Part shown: in pieces, positions 43,868 through 54,892 of the stretch
Position numbering within the stretch: the first letter of the stretch is position 1
Layout: each line of letters starts with the position of its first letter
From: Ryuthela nishihirai
Lineage: Eukaryota; Arthropoda; Arachnida; Araneae; Heptathelidae
NCBI GenBank assembly: GCA_038380435.1
Contig: JAWZYU010000020.1
Span: 47,710,307-47,774,306, forward strand
Length of the DNA: 64,000 bases
Reading direction: 5' to 3'
Position numbers and translations under genes: made by a program
The notes under the pieces: generated by a model
Told to the model about the DNA's origin: nothing
Database searches by the model: none
Seen by the model: the letters and a program-made list of their open reading frames with translations, nothing else

Positions 43868-44463
43868 TTTGATTATACATCTATAAAGGTTTTAATAATT
43901 CCCATAGTGATTATGTGTGCATCAATTCTAATTTTTTGTGATGCATCAATTCTATTGAATTGAATGAATATATGATTATTATATTGAATTGTGATGCATC
44001 AGTTCTAAAGACTGATACTAAACAAGTGTTCTGCAGTCTTATCTATTATTAACTTGTTTATCAATTGTGCTTATATTTGCACTTTCTTAATTTGACTCGT
44101 TTAAAATTTTTTGCTGACTCTCCCCGAGGACGGATAAGTTTATCCAAAATTTCCGAGCCCTGAAAAGCAATGAAAAGGTTACCGAAAATTACAATGATTA
44201 TATAAACGACAGACCGAGGAACTGACGAGACAATATCAACTTCAACGTCAAAAACCACTTTTTCGATTTCAATAATCTTTAAATATATTCATAGAAAAAA
44301 AAGCAACTAAAAACGCTTAAGCGTGAATGATCTCGTCATTAGCATCTAAATTATTAGCAACAATTTGGAAATAAGTTCTCTCTCCTGAAGTATAGATTGC
44401 GCTGGATCCGCCACAGCAGAGTGAAAGATTTATAGGTCATTTCCTGGAATGACTTAAGATCTG
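43868..44463. other. No gene seen
   Basis: AT-rich; the word TTGTGATGCATCA recurs at 43935-44000. Confidence 0.4.
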
Positions 44464-44560
44464 ATGGGTGGTTTAACTGGTTAGAGTGTTTGGGCATGTA
44501 TCTAGAGAATTTCGGGTTCGAATCACTCTGCGTAAATGAGAGTAATTTTTTTTTTTCGCA
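44464..44560 (+). repeat. tRNA-like SINE (family D)
   Basis: GGTTTAACTGGTTAGAGTG (A-box region), GGCATGTATCTAGAGA and CGGGTTCGAATCACTC (B box), then a T-rich run. Matches the tRNA-like part at 31683-31765 in reverse. Confidence 0.6.
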
Positions 44561-44868
44561 GTCATGTTATTTTCTTCGTTCTCAGTAAGAGAAGTAACAG
44601 AAAGAAGGTAATTCTTAAAAAACAAAAGTATATGACCTTTTATAGATAATTCTTTTTCCATCGTCATTTTTGAATCTATTTCATAGTTTGGCAGATATTA
44701 ATGAATTATATCTGCCAAACTATATATACTATATGTGCACATATCACCTGGAGACTTTCTGTCATACATATGAAATATGATAGTTGAAACTCAGTGACTG
44801 TTTCAGATTATAAATCAGCCATGACATTTCAATCACATCATAACCCCCGAATTGTGTAACTGACCTAG

Positions 44869-45039
44869 CACCTCTTCAGTGTCAACGTCCCATCTGGCAT
44901 TTGTCAGAACTGCCAGATTATTGGATCTGGCCAAGCTGATCTACCCGAAGAATTAATTAATTCTGCTACTTTAAATAAGTATATAATATGTAACATGTGT
45001 AGAGCAGGGCAAACGGTGAAATACAAAAGGATACAGTAA
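44869..45039 (+). other. Unrecognised open frame with two CxxC pairs
   Basis: Between TAG at 44866 and TAA at 45037 the frame reads NVPSGICQNCQIIGSGQADL, then EELINSATLNKYIICNMCRA and GQTVKYKRIQ. Two C-x2-C pairs about 30 residues apart resemble a zinc-binding fold, and composition is protein-like. No start codon or family recognised; possibly a broken exon or element ORF. A SINE-A follows 50 bp downstream. Confidence 0.3.
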
Positions 45040-45085
45040 CCAAAAGATAACTACTGATACATACCAAAGTGCATCTACTAGAAAT

Positions 45086-45463
45086 GGGGCGGGGGTATCT
45101 CAGTCGGTAGCGTGCCAGGCTCGTAATCTGTATTCCCAGGTTCGAGTCCCAGCTGGGTCAGCGTTGAGATTTATCTCCGCAAAATTCCCCGCCCTGCCCA
45201 CGGTCAGTAGGGGACACCGATGGGCTTGGAAAGGTCGCCGTCCGTCGGATGGGACGTTAAGCCGTGTGCGGGAGAGCTATACCCTGTGCACGTTAAAGAA
45301 CACACTGGATGGCATTGATGGGAGGCTACCATCTGTGTCCCAACAGCTGTTCCGGTGGGTCCCCTCCCCAACCTTCTCTGAGCATTCGGGGTCCATGTGA
45401 CCTGGCCATTTAGCCCATGGTGTGCAAAAAAGCACTCAGCCGCTCAGAGGTAAAACAACCCAA
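45086..45463 (+). repeat. SINE-A, full length, 12-bp TSD
   Basis: Starts GGGGCGGGGGTATCTCAGTC, ends GGTAAAACAACCCAA. Flanks TCTACTAGAAAT and TCTAATAGAAAT (45074-45085, 45464-45475) differ at one base. About 13 bases are missing near 45265 (GTGGCCCC region). Confidence 0.95.
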
Positions 45464-45475
45464 TCTAATAGAAAT

Positions 45476-46063
45476 ACATTACCCGTACATGCAAAATTGA
45501 TTTACTCAAAAAGACTGCGTCAGGTCGCCCATGGAGTGCAGCTGGTCTATGTGAACATTCCTAAGAGCTACAATGACAGAGCTTTGAGATACAGTAAAAA
45601 AACATCAGCTCTATAGTGATTGTCAGATCTGGCAGCCGAACCTCTACTTCAATTTGATAATCAACAACAGGAAATAGATGTTATAAATCTCTCTCTGGTC
45701 CGTGCAATGGCCCAAGGTTAACTCCAAGCGCTGGCAAGGGCCGGGTTACGCTTAGTTGCAAAAGATAAAATTTTATGGCTGTGACACAGATAGCACCTTT
45801 GCTCATTACCTGCAAAGGGGTGAAGAGAGCCAGTGGGCAGCGGCGAGTTGACTTTGTGTAGGTGACGGAGCTGATTGCTACCTGATCGAAGGGCAAATTA
45901 TTGCCTTGGGTCGGAGATGACTTTGAAAGTTGGGAGGAGAACAACACTTGACTTGGAAGAGGCAAGGAATAGGTCATGCTAGAAGAAAACGATTTTCTGT
46001 TGGCCTGACGCCCTCTGATTTAGCTGTGGGTGATATGCTCTGTGCGACTAAATAATCGATACT
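45476..46063. other. Unassigned sequence with short coding-like pieces
   Basis: 45480-45610 (LIYSKRLRQVAHGVQLVYVN) and about 45650-45770 (QFDNQQQEIDVINLSLVRAM, stop, LQALARAGLRLVAKDKI) look protein-like on plus but are interrupted, and the minus strand is also open over 45681-45977. No family recognised. Confidence 0.3.
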
Positions 46064-46075
46064 TTTGCCTTTTCT

Positions 46076-46458
46076 TGGTGATGGCTCAGTCGGTAGCGCG
46101 CCAGGCTCGTAATCTGTAGTTCCCAGGTTCGAGTCCCAGCTGGGTCAGCGTTGAGATTTATCTCCGAAAACTCCCCGCCCTGCCCACGGTCAGTAGGGGA
46201 CACCGATGGACTTGGAAAGACGGCCGTCCGTCGGATGGGACGTTAAGCCGTGGCTCCGTGTGCGGGAGAGCCATACCCTGTGCACGTTAAAGAACAAGCT
46301 GGATGGCCTTGATGGGAGGCTACCATCTGCCTCCCAACAGCTGTTTCAGTGGGTCCCTCCCCCAATCTTCTCTGAGCCTTCGGGGTCCTTGTGACCTTGC
46401 CATTTAGTCCATGGTGTGCAAAAAAGTGCCGCTCAGAGGTAAAACAAACCAACCCAAC
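46076..46458 (+). repeat. SINE-A, nearly full length, 12-bp TSD
   Basis: Starts within the head at TGGTGATGGCTCAGTCGG and ends GGTAAAACAAACCAACCCAA. Flanks TTTGCCTTTTCT at 46064-46075 and 46459-46470 are identical. Confidence 0.94.
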
Positions 46459-46705
46459 TTTGCCTTTTCTAAATTATAAAATATTTAAAATTTAAAATGC
46501 GCTCACAAATAATCAATAAGAATGCTTCTGATGTAAACTTTTTCGTGTACATGAAGATTATTCAATTCTTTCTAGTTAAAGTACAGAAAGGAAATTGACA
46601 AAACTACGAAAGCGCCCTCTGTTGAGTATTTTCAGTTGAGGGTTCAAACAATCACGCAAAGAAGCACATCCAGGGGCACCATCTTACATTTGATGACTTA
46701 TAAAT

Positions 46706-46943
46706 AAAATAATAAATACCCCCTCAAGCAGCTGCTTGCCACAGAGGTCTAACAGGAGCCTGTCAGTTTATATGCCATAGTAGAAGGTCTGAGAGGATGG
46801 CAGAACCTCAGGAGAAAAACGACACATACATCCATGCCTTACCCGAGGCTGAACCCAGGTCCCTTAGATCACTAGACGAGCGCGCTAACCACTCGGCCAT
46901 CCCTTAGATCACTAGACGAGCGCGCTAACCACTCGGCCATGGG
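46706..46943 (-). repeat. SINE-B, full length, duplicated head
   Basis: ATACCCCCTCAAGCAGCTGC at the 3' end, body intact, and head CTAACCACTCGGCCAT occurring twice: a ~40-bp unit beginning CCCTTAGATCACTAGACGAG is tandemly repeated at 46861 and 46902. Confidence 0.9.
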
Positions 46944-48092
46944 TACGTTCTTTAATTTCACCTAATAAATGCTGTCAAATATCTTTACCGCTCTAAGAAA
47001 CTCAACATTGTCAAATGGAAATAAAATATTGCAGTATAGAACAATCCTAAGATTAATCCTCACGAGTTTGTGGCTGTTGTGAGCCTCATAAAAGTAATAA
47101 ATTACAAACATTCCGAAATAAATTTTTACGATAGGCTGTTGCAGCATCTGATTCATAAAAATTCTTTTCTACACAGAGACCTCAACATTCCCTCATTCTG
47201 TGACTAATTTTGTGAGTTTCATTTAATGTTCATTTGAACCCAGTGACTCAGTTCAAATGAAGCACTGAGTTATCGATTCGAGTCCCTGAGTTATCAAACT
47301 ACAGGTGAGTTTATTAAGAACTCAGTGTTTAATTTCTTTAACGCATTTGATTTACATCCAAACTAACTGTTTTCTAATTATGTTAGGTAGAAGAACATAC
47401 CCCAAGGTGGGGACCCAGAGGGTCCTGGCCCTCCCCAAATTCCTTCGTCTTATACGAAATTTCAAATTCGTCCACCTGCTTTGAAATCCAAAACAGATGT
47501 CCTACATAATATTACTTTAGTCCATATTATATGTCCGACATTAAAAGTAAATTAAATAAAAAAAAATCCTATAGAATTTTATTCCACGTAGAATATCATT
47601 TTAACCTTTCCTGTCCGACGTGATATTTTAGTAATTGCTCGTGCAAACTGGGCCAAAATATTTTTTAAATTTGGTAATTAAGTTTAAAATGTTCAAAATG
47701 TCATAATAACAAACAAATAATTTTATTATATACTATTTTAAATAGATAGCTTATAGTTAAATTTGAGACAAAAGACTTATTTTAAGACCTCCCCCCCTCG
47801 AAATAAAATTCTGGGTTCGTTACTGATTAGGTATGATCATACTTGTCTGAAAAGTTTCAAAAGAACAAAATCCATCATCAGTTGAAATTTCATTTGTTTA
47901 TTCTCATTGTTTTCACGTTCATTAGACTTCGAACTCTGAGTTTTCTCGATTTATCCTTTTTCGAATAGTCTGTTGACCTGTTAATGACACTGGCAAAATT
48001 CAGATGAAAGATTTTTGAAGTTAACCCAATGATATGTTTCGTTATGTTTACGACCCATGATACACACTATATTACCGGCACAGTTGTTAAAT
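46944..48092. other. No gene; a 115-bp repeat shared with 50051
   Basis: 47659-47775 (TTTTTTAAATTTGGTAATTA to TTTGAGACAAA) recurs in direct orientation at 50051-50167, so it belongs to a dispersed repeat. Its outer ends (CCCAGAGGGTCCTGGCCCTC near 47409, CCTCCCCCCCTCG near 47788) might be element ends, but I could not pair them convincingly. Confidence 0.5.
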
Positions 48093-48107
48093 ATCAATCC
48101 ACTTTTG

Positions 48108-48490
48108 GGGTGGTTCAGTCGGTAGCGCGACAGGCTCGTAATCTGTAGTTCCCAGGTTCGAGTCCATCTGGGTGAGCTTTGAGATTTATCTCCGCAAAAT
48201 TCCACGGTCAGTAGGGGACACCGATGGACTTGGAAAGACCGCCGTCCGTCGGATGGGACGTTAAGCCGTGGTCCGTGTGCGGGAGATCCATACCCTCTGC
48301 ACGTTAAAGAACACGCTGGATTGCCTTGATGGGAGGTTACCATCTGTCTCCCAACAGCAGTTCCAGTGGGTCAGTCCCCCAACCTTCTCCAACCTTCTCT
48401 GAGCCCAACCTTCTCTGAGCCTTCGGGGTCCATGTGACCATGGCCATTTAGCCCATGGTTTGCAAAATAGTCCCGTTCAGAGGTAAAACA
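48108..48490 (+). repeat. SINE-A, full length, 15-bp TSD
   Basis: Starts GGGTGGTTCAGTCGGTAG, ends GAGGTAAAACA. Flanks ATCAATCCACTTTTG and ATCAATTCACTTTTG (48093-48107, 48491-48505) differ at one base. An extra CCAACCTTCTCTGAG repeat at about 48379-48420. Confidence 0.94.
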
Positions 48491-48505
48491 ATCAATTCAC
48501 TTTTG

Positions 48506-49276
48506 AACCAATGTCATTTAAACAATGACGAAACCTAAAGATCGAATATTTACAATATGCCTTATTAAATGGAAGAACAACATTTTTCATTTCAGTTAAA
48601 CACATTTCAGTAATAGTTGTTGCGTTCGTGTATTTTGTGATTTTAGAAAACACTGTATTATTTACGGAAAGGTGAAAGGTTTCAAGGTCACTTGTTTGCA
48701 CTGACAGAATATGACGCAATCGATTTCCTTAATGTCATCAGGCCGACAAAGGCAGGCAGTGATTTTGACGCAGACAACAGTGAAGCCTAACGAACCGTGA
48801 CGCGTTTTCGCTGTTCTATGTCTTGGACAGTGTAAAGAACGTTGACGGAAATGTGGCAAACTGTGTCATGTTCCTTTTGAGTCAATACAAACGCTCACAG
48901 ATTGAATTTTTCCACTGTTCAGTAGACATTTCTTTGGAAGTTGAAGGATACAGAATGACGACTCTTTTTGAAGATTTTTTTATAATGAAGAATTCTGCTT
49001 CTTTCGCTTGTCAAAGCATTTTTTAGGTCGCATTACACTCAGTTAACGTGAATGAATATGAATTGTTGAAGTAATTAAATGCAAAATACTATATAAAATT
49101 TGTGTTTAATGGGAGAACTAATAGAACGCAGTTTTTGAAAAATCAGCTGAAGTATGCTACAGTTTCTTAAATGGAATTTGAAGAAAGTATTTGTAATCAT
49201 TAATTTCATCAATTTCGAGATTTTCAATTTGGTACATTTCCAAGATACGAAAAATGGGTTGACGCAATGCCGTAAA
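48506..49276. other. No gene seen
   Basis: 48660-48860 is less AT-rich with open frames on both strands and no motif recognised. Confidence 0.4.
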
Positions 49277-49287
49277 GGTATAAAGAG

Positions 49288-49667
49288 TTTGGGTTGTTTT
49301 ACCTCTGAGCGGCACTTTTCTGCACACCATGGGCTAAATGGCCAGGTCACATGGACCCCGAAGGCTCAGAAAAGGTTGAGGGAGGAGACCCACTGGAACA
49401 GCTGCTGGGAGACGGATGGTAGCCTCCCGTCAAGGCCATCCAGCGTGTTCTTTAACGTGCACAGGGTCTCTCCCGCACAGGGAGCCACGGCTTAACGTCC
49501 CATCCGACGGACGGCGGCCTTTCCAAGCCCATCGGTGTCCCCTACTGACCGTGAGCAGGGCGGGAATTTTGCGGAGATAAATCTCAACGCTGACCCAGCT
49601 GGGACTCGAACCTGGGAACTACAGATTACGAGCCTGGCGCGCTACCGACTGAGCCACCCCCGCCCCT
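49288..49667 (-). repeat. SINE-A, full length, 11-bp TSD
   Basis: Reverse complement from AGGGGCGGGGGTGGCTCAGT (49667) to AAAACAACCCAAA (49288). Flanks GGTATAAAGAG at 49277-49287 and 49668-49678 are identical. Confidence 0.96.
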
Positions 49668-49678
49668 GGTATAAAGAG

Positions 49679-50186
49679 ATCCAGCAGGATAAGAACAGGC
49701 CTGGATGCTCTTCAACGTAAGGATTTGTATGTAATGAAATTTGCTACTTACGTTTTAAAAATCTACTACTGAAAATTTTTTCTTTCTTTTCAAAAAATTG
49801 TAAATTATTTATAAATATTTTATTTTAATTTATATATAAAAATTGTTTAATTTTGTAACAGTTTTTCAACGCCATTATTAGAAACCAAATTTTAAACATT
49901 AGATATAACTAATATTTGCGTTTGGAAGACATCCAGGACAAAGCAAGCTATATCACATCGTCTGGGACAATGCACTAACAAAAGAATTAATGTAAATAAG
50001 TAGGTTCTTAAACTAAAATTTATATCTCAAAATTCAAACTAATAACTCAATATTTTTTAAATTTGGTAATTAGTTTTAAAATATTCAAAATGTCATAATA
50101 ACAAACAAATAATTGTATTATATACTATTTTAAATAGATAGCTTATTGTTACATTTGAGACAAATTAAATCACTTAAATCTTTATG
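49679..50186. other. No gene; second copy of the 115-bp repeat
   Basis: 50051-50167 matches 47659-47775 in direct orientation. Rest AT-rich. Confidence 0.5.
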
Positions 50187-50662
50187 TACAGTCGCTTAAA
50201 TAAATATCCGAACACTATGGCTGATTACAGAATTCAGAAAAAATATGTGGCAACGAATTTTTTAGAAATTAGTGATCTGGCAACCTTCGTGTACAGTACA
50301 CAAAAGTTGAAGAGAAATGTTCCTCGTGTACAGTCGCTCAAAAAAGTATCCGAACGCTATGGTTGCATACAAAATTCAGAAAAAAATCTGGCAACGATTT
50401 TTTTTAGAAATTAATGATCTGGCAACCTTCGTGTACGGTACACGAAGGTTGCCAGATCATTAATTTCTAAAAAAAATCGTTGCCAGTTGTTTTTTCTGAA
50501 CTTTGTATACAACCATAGCGTTCGGATACTTTTTTGACCGACTGTACAGTACACGAAGGTTGCCAGATAACTAATTTATGAAAAAAAAGAAACGTTGCCA
50601 GATATTTTTTTCCGAATTTTGTAATCAACCATAGTGTTTGGATATTTATTTGAGCGACTGTA
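50187..50662. mobile_element. Palindromic Tc1/mariner MITE, interrupted by a sister copy
   Basis: The left half (TACAGTCGCTTAAATAAATA..GATCTGGCAACCTTCGTGTA) is at 50187-50328 and the right half (ACACGAAGGTTGCCAGAT..TTGAGCGACTGTA) at 50547-50662. TA at both ends. The two halves are inverted copies. A related palindromic element sits at the centre. Confidence 0.85.
50329..50546. mobile_element. Palindromic Tc1/mariner MITE nested in its relative
   Basis: TACAGTCGCTCAAAAAAGTA to the reverse complement at 50546, with a near-perfect palindrome about the centre (CTTCGTGTACGGTACACGAAG, 50427-50447). TA borders. Same family as 24598-24811. Confidence 0.88.
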
Positions 50663-50864
50663 CATATAATTTCTCTTCTTTTGTTCAACTACTGTTCTAG
50701 CCCGGTGTATCTAGGTCGCCTTGTAAAGGCCACCAGAGTCACTGAGATAAGACTGGGCCAAGAGAGTTTTCGAGTGAAAAAAAATTAGTAAAGTATGAAG
50801 CAGAAATTGTTTACTTTTCAATGAGGGTAAATGCCCCACTTGCTCTCCCTTTCCCTATCCTAGG

Positions 50865-51925
50865 TGTCAAAGCACCTGTGCTCGTGCAAATTGAGGGCAG
50901 CGAGAGCGTCAAAGCATTTGGACAGGATCTTATTAAATGATCAAAGTACTTGTGCCTGGACTCATTGTGGGCGAGTACGGGGAGGGGAGGGGGTCGGCCC
51001 CCGAAAATTTTCTATTATATATCTAACAGACAAAAAATATATCTGGTATCCTGTTATTGTATGTGAGCCCCCCTTTCCTGAGAGTAAAAACCCCGCGTAA
51101 GTGCCTGGATTCATTAAGGGTTCCGAGTAACTAGGCCTGAAATCATGAGGTGTCAAAACACCTGGGCCTGGGTTTATTAGAGGGTCAAATCATCTGCTCC
51201 GTACTCATTATGGGGCCAAATTTTCTGGGCTTGCATCTACTAGGGGGAATCAAGGCACATTGCGAGATCTCGTCTAAAATTTATAAGGGGGCAAAGCACT
51301 ATGTTCCGGATTCATTATCAAGGCACCTTGTCCTGGATTCATTATCAAGACACCTTGTCCTGGATTCATTATCAAGACACCTTGTCCTGAATTCATTATC
51401 AAGGCACCTTGTCCTGAATTCACGAGGAGAATAAAGCACCTTGTTTAAAATTTATGAGGAGAACAAAGTACGTTACCTAGGATTCATTATCAAGGCACCT
51501 TGTCCTGGATTCATAGGGAGATCAAAGCACTTTGTCTCAAACTTATGATGAGGACGTTGTCTCGGATTCATTATTAACGAATTTGTCTTGGATTCATTAT
51601 GAAGGAATTTATCTTGCATTCATTATCAAGGAATTTGTCTTGGATTCATTATCAAGAAATTTGTCTTGGATTCATTATGGAGGAATTTATTTTGTATTCA
51701 TCATCAAGAAATTTGTCTTGGATTCATTACCAAGGAATTTGTCTTGGATTCATTATCGAGAAATTTGTCTTGGATTCATTATGGAGGAATTTATTTTGTA
51801 TTCATTATCAAGAAATTTGGATCTTGGATTCATTATCAAGGAATTTGTCTTGGATTCATTATCAAGGAATTTGTCTTGGATTCATTATCAAGGAATTTGT
51901 CTTGGATTCATGAGGAGATCAAAGA
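50865..51925 (+). repeat. Long minisatellite with graded unit divergence
   Basis: The left part has diverged ~31-bp units (TCAAAGCACCTG, CCTGGACTCATT). 51300-51425 has four near-identical 27-bp units (ATTATCAAGGCACCTTGTCC). 51560-51915 has ~26-bp units (AAGGAATTTGTCTTGGATTC). The plus-strand frames 51532-52002, 51599-51913 and 51666-51938 are periodic translations of the repeat, not genes. Confidence 0.93.
50972..51101. mobile_element. Short GC-ended insertion in the minisatellite
   Basis: TACGGGGAGGGGAGGGGGTC at 50977 and the reverse complement of the right edge (TTACGCGGGGTTTTTACTC at 51101) share TACG and G-rich ends. It interrupts the repeat phase between ACTCATTGTGGGCGAG and GTGCCTGGATTCATTA. 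Size and ends suggest a MITE; boundaries approximate. Confidence 0.45.
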
Positions 51926-52006
51926 ATCTTGTTTTTGATCAACTAGAATATCAAAACCATATTGTTCCCAGACAAAGTTTGACTGGTAGTTTAGTTTTCT
52001 AAAGAA

Positions 52007-52146
52007 TAAATAAATAAATACCCCCTTAAGCAGCTGTTTGCCACATAGGTCTGACAAGAGCTTGTCAGTTTAATACGCCATAGAAGTAGAAGGTCTGTGA
52101 GGATGACGGGACCTCAGTAGAAAAACAACACAAATATCCATGCCAG
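52007..52146 (-). repeat. SINE-B 3' part
   Basis: AAATAAATACCCCCTTAAGC tail, body to CAAATATCCATGCC. The tRNA-like head is missing beyond 52146. Confidence 0.85.
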
Positions 52147-53554
52147 GATACGATAAACATTTTTAAGCATTTGAATATTTTATCGAATTTATTTCCATTT
52201 TCCCCCTAATGATGCTTTAAAAAGTTAAATTGGATTTAATTCATATCTTCTTTTCGTTTGACAGTTTCCGTGTAAGAACAAATGTTTCTAAATTCGTGAA
52301 ATCTGGGGAACTTGACAGCGAAGACAAAAGGAATGAATTCCATCTATGAAAGAGATAGAGAAGAAAGGTTCATGCGAGCTTCCAGAGTTTAGAGAGTATC
52401 GGTAATTTTTAGCATTCTCTAATGCAAACAATTTATGCTGATATTGACCTTTGACCTTCACACTTTATCATAAAAAGATTGTTTGAAATTTCATTAATAA
52501 TTTTATCATTTTTGAAAAAATTTCCATCATTAGATTTCTCTATTAAAGCTATTGAGAACTTCGGAAAATGTGAATCTTAATTTCTTGTCAATACGTATCC
52601 AACAGAAAAATTATTTTTAATTTATCTTTAAAAACAAAAATGTTGAATGTGTACAGACGAACAGACGGCAAAGTGAAAATATTAGTTCATTTTTTTCAAA
52701 CCTGTGAAAAGATTTGACGTTGAGTTTACTTACTGTAATTTTACAGTAAGCTAGGGAACATTTCTCTTAAATCAACTCATACCACTTCAGTCTGCAAGTG
52801 CATTTATTTGAACTCTTGTTTTTCATACTATTCAGCCTCTTTCAATCTTATAAACACTGAATTTCCTGTCAAAGCTCTTGAGCATATTGCAGACAAAATA
52901 CAAGACGTTTCGCAATTTTTAACCATAATAAAACCACCGGTAGATATTCTTTTATTAATCATTGTGCTAAGCAAACTTTCTTTCAACAAGCATACTTCAA
53001 TCACAGTTTTGTGTATGTAAAGTAATAACGTTATTGGATTTGAAGGATTAATTTATGAAGAGAAAGTACTAAGAGAAATGTTAGTTAATTAAAGAATATC
53101 GCGAAGGAAATATTTTTTCTCCGATCATGGAAATAACATATTTCCTCCAAGAGATTTGAAAGAAGTAAAAAATGAGGAAAATATCGAAGAAGAAAATATT
53201 AATTATGTGCCTTATGCCGAAAGGAAACAGATGCTATTCAATATAATTAAAAGACTGATTCAGACAAAATCATTTTTCAACTGAATGCGAATATCTGAGT
53301 TTTATATTTCAGAATTCAAGCCGTTGCGCTAATAATTTAATGTATTTCTATATTGAAAATAAAACGTTTTCCAATTTTAAATGCCCTTTTGATATCTTAT
53401 GAAAATATTTTGATCTTAAATAAAGACAATCCGGAATGTTTGAAAGGTTGCTGAACTAGAAAAAAGTGTTTTGTACAATGTTATCTGTCTGTCGGTGTGT
53501 GCAGATTCTGGCGATTAAATAATTGAAGCTGAGTGAAATTTTATGTTTGAATAT
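52147..53554. other. No gene seen
   Basis: AT-rich. The 70-codon frame 52808-53020 has no recognised motif. Confidence 0.4.
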
Positions 53555-53891
53555 ACAGGGTATACCATTCAAACGCAACCCAGACTGGGTACGATATATT
53601 TTCAAAGTTACCAGCGATGTAAAGGCATTTAACAAGTTTCAGGACAATTAGAGCAGGTGCTAGAAATATCCTCCATCTTCTGGAAGACAACCCCCTGTCA
53701 TACTTTTTGCAACGTTTCTTGGAACTTTTAGAAGAGTCTGTTTTTCAGTACCAGCAACAGTCTATTCATTGCTAAGTTCAAGTTCCTTCAGGGCTTCTTG
53801 GGTTATTGCGATAAACTCTTTCTTTAAGATATTCCCAAAGAGTCAGGTGGTGTGAGGCCTGGGGATCGTGGTGGCCAAAGACACTCTAGAT

Positions 53892-54799
53892 CATCTTTCT
53901 CAACCGGGGTTCCGCGAGAGATCGTGATTGAAAAAAAACCCTGTTTTTTTAACTTCGCGGAGCGCGCGATCTAGCGCTCGCAGTGACTGAGCAGCCCCAT
54001 TATCAATCTCGTTAGAGGTCTTTCAGCCCCCGTTAGTAATTTCGTTAGAGATCTTTCAGCCTCCGTTAGCAATTTCGTTACAGGTCTTTCAGCCCCCGTT
54101 AGTAATTTCGTTAGAGATCTTTCAGCCTCCGTCAGCAATTTCGTTAGAAGTCTTTCAGCCTCCGTTAGCAATTTCGTTATAGGTCTTTCAGCCCCCGTTA
54201 GTAATTTCGTTTTAGGTCTTTCAGCCCCCGTTAGTAATTTCGTTATAGGTCTTTCAGCCCCCGTTAGTAATTTCGTTATAGGTCTTTCAGCCCCCGTTTA
54301 GTAATTTCGTTAGAGGCCTTTCAGCCCCCGTTAGTAATTTCGTTACAGGTCTTTCAGCCGCCGTTAGTAATTTCGTTAGAGGCCTTTCAACCCCCGTTAG
54401 TAATTTCGTTAGAGGCCTTTCAGCCCCCGTTAGTAATTTCGTTAGAGGCCTTTCAGCCCCCGTTAGTAATTTCGTTATAGGTCTTTCAGCCCCGCTAGTA
54501 ATTTCGTTAGAGGTCTTTCAGTCCCGTATGGCAATGCGCAGTAGGATCCTTTGCAAGGGAGAGAGAACCACACAAAAAAGAGTAGGCTAATAAGTTGTCC
54601 AAAATAAACAGATCGATGGAAAAATATCCTTCTCTACTTGAAAGAGCATTGACAATTATTTTTGGATTATGATATTTACAACTTACTGATCACTTTAACG
54701 TACCGTGAGCTATAGATATAATCATTTTTATGCAGGGGTTCCCTGAGACCTGAAATTATTTCAGGGGTTCCTCCAGAGTAAAAAGGTTGAGAATGGCTG
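53892..54799. mobile_element. hAT-like MITE carrying a minisatellite
   Basis: Starts CATCTTTCTCAACCGGGGTTC after CTCTAGAT (53884-53891), ends with the reverse complement of CAGCCATTCTCAACCTTTTT at 54799, followed by CTCTAGAC (54800-54807; seven of eight match). GGGGTTCC-type words occur near both ends. It splits the mariner-type transposase relic. Confidence 0.88.
53995..54525 (+). repeat. ~30-33 bp minisatellite inside the hAT-like MITE
   Basis: GTTAGTAATTTCGTTAGAGG and TCTTTCAGCCCCC alternate for about 17 units. The minus frame 53971-54171 (LTEAERSLTKL repeated) is a translation of the repeat, not a protein. Confidence 0.95.
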
Positions 54800-54892
54800 C
54801 TCTAGACAATGGGCTCACAAAAGGAGTCCTGCGAGAAAGCCGTTGTTATGTTCGCAGTATGGACCGTCGTCCTGTCGTGCTGAAATTTGCTT

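Larger units (their letters stand above)
53555..54892 (-). pseudogene. Mariner-type (IS630/Tc1) transposase relic, split
   Basis: In reverse complement 54885-54808 encodes FQHDRTTVHTANITTAF, matching the block with the second catalytic Asp (usually QQDGA.CHTA). After the MITE, 53880-53600 encodes TQEALKELELSN, then VAGTEKQTLLKVPRNVAKSM, the family's C-terminal region; RSPDLTP, which normally holds the third acidic residue, is altered here (IPRPHTT). It ends by TA plus CAGGGTATACCATTCAAACG (53557), a plausible TIR. Earlier domains are absent. Stops confirm decay. Confidence 0.75.

Noticed and set aside
51532..52002. 156-codon open frame with repeated SWIHYQGICLGF-like peptides
   Set aside because: It is a direct translation of the 26-bp minisatellite; other plus frames are open too with similar periodicity.
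53971..54171. Repetitive LTEAERSLTKL protein
   Set aside because: Arises from the minisatellite inside a hAT-like MITE; no start context or homologue known.
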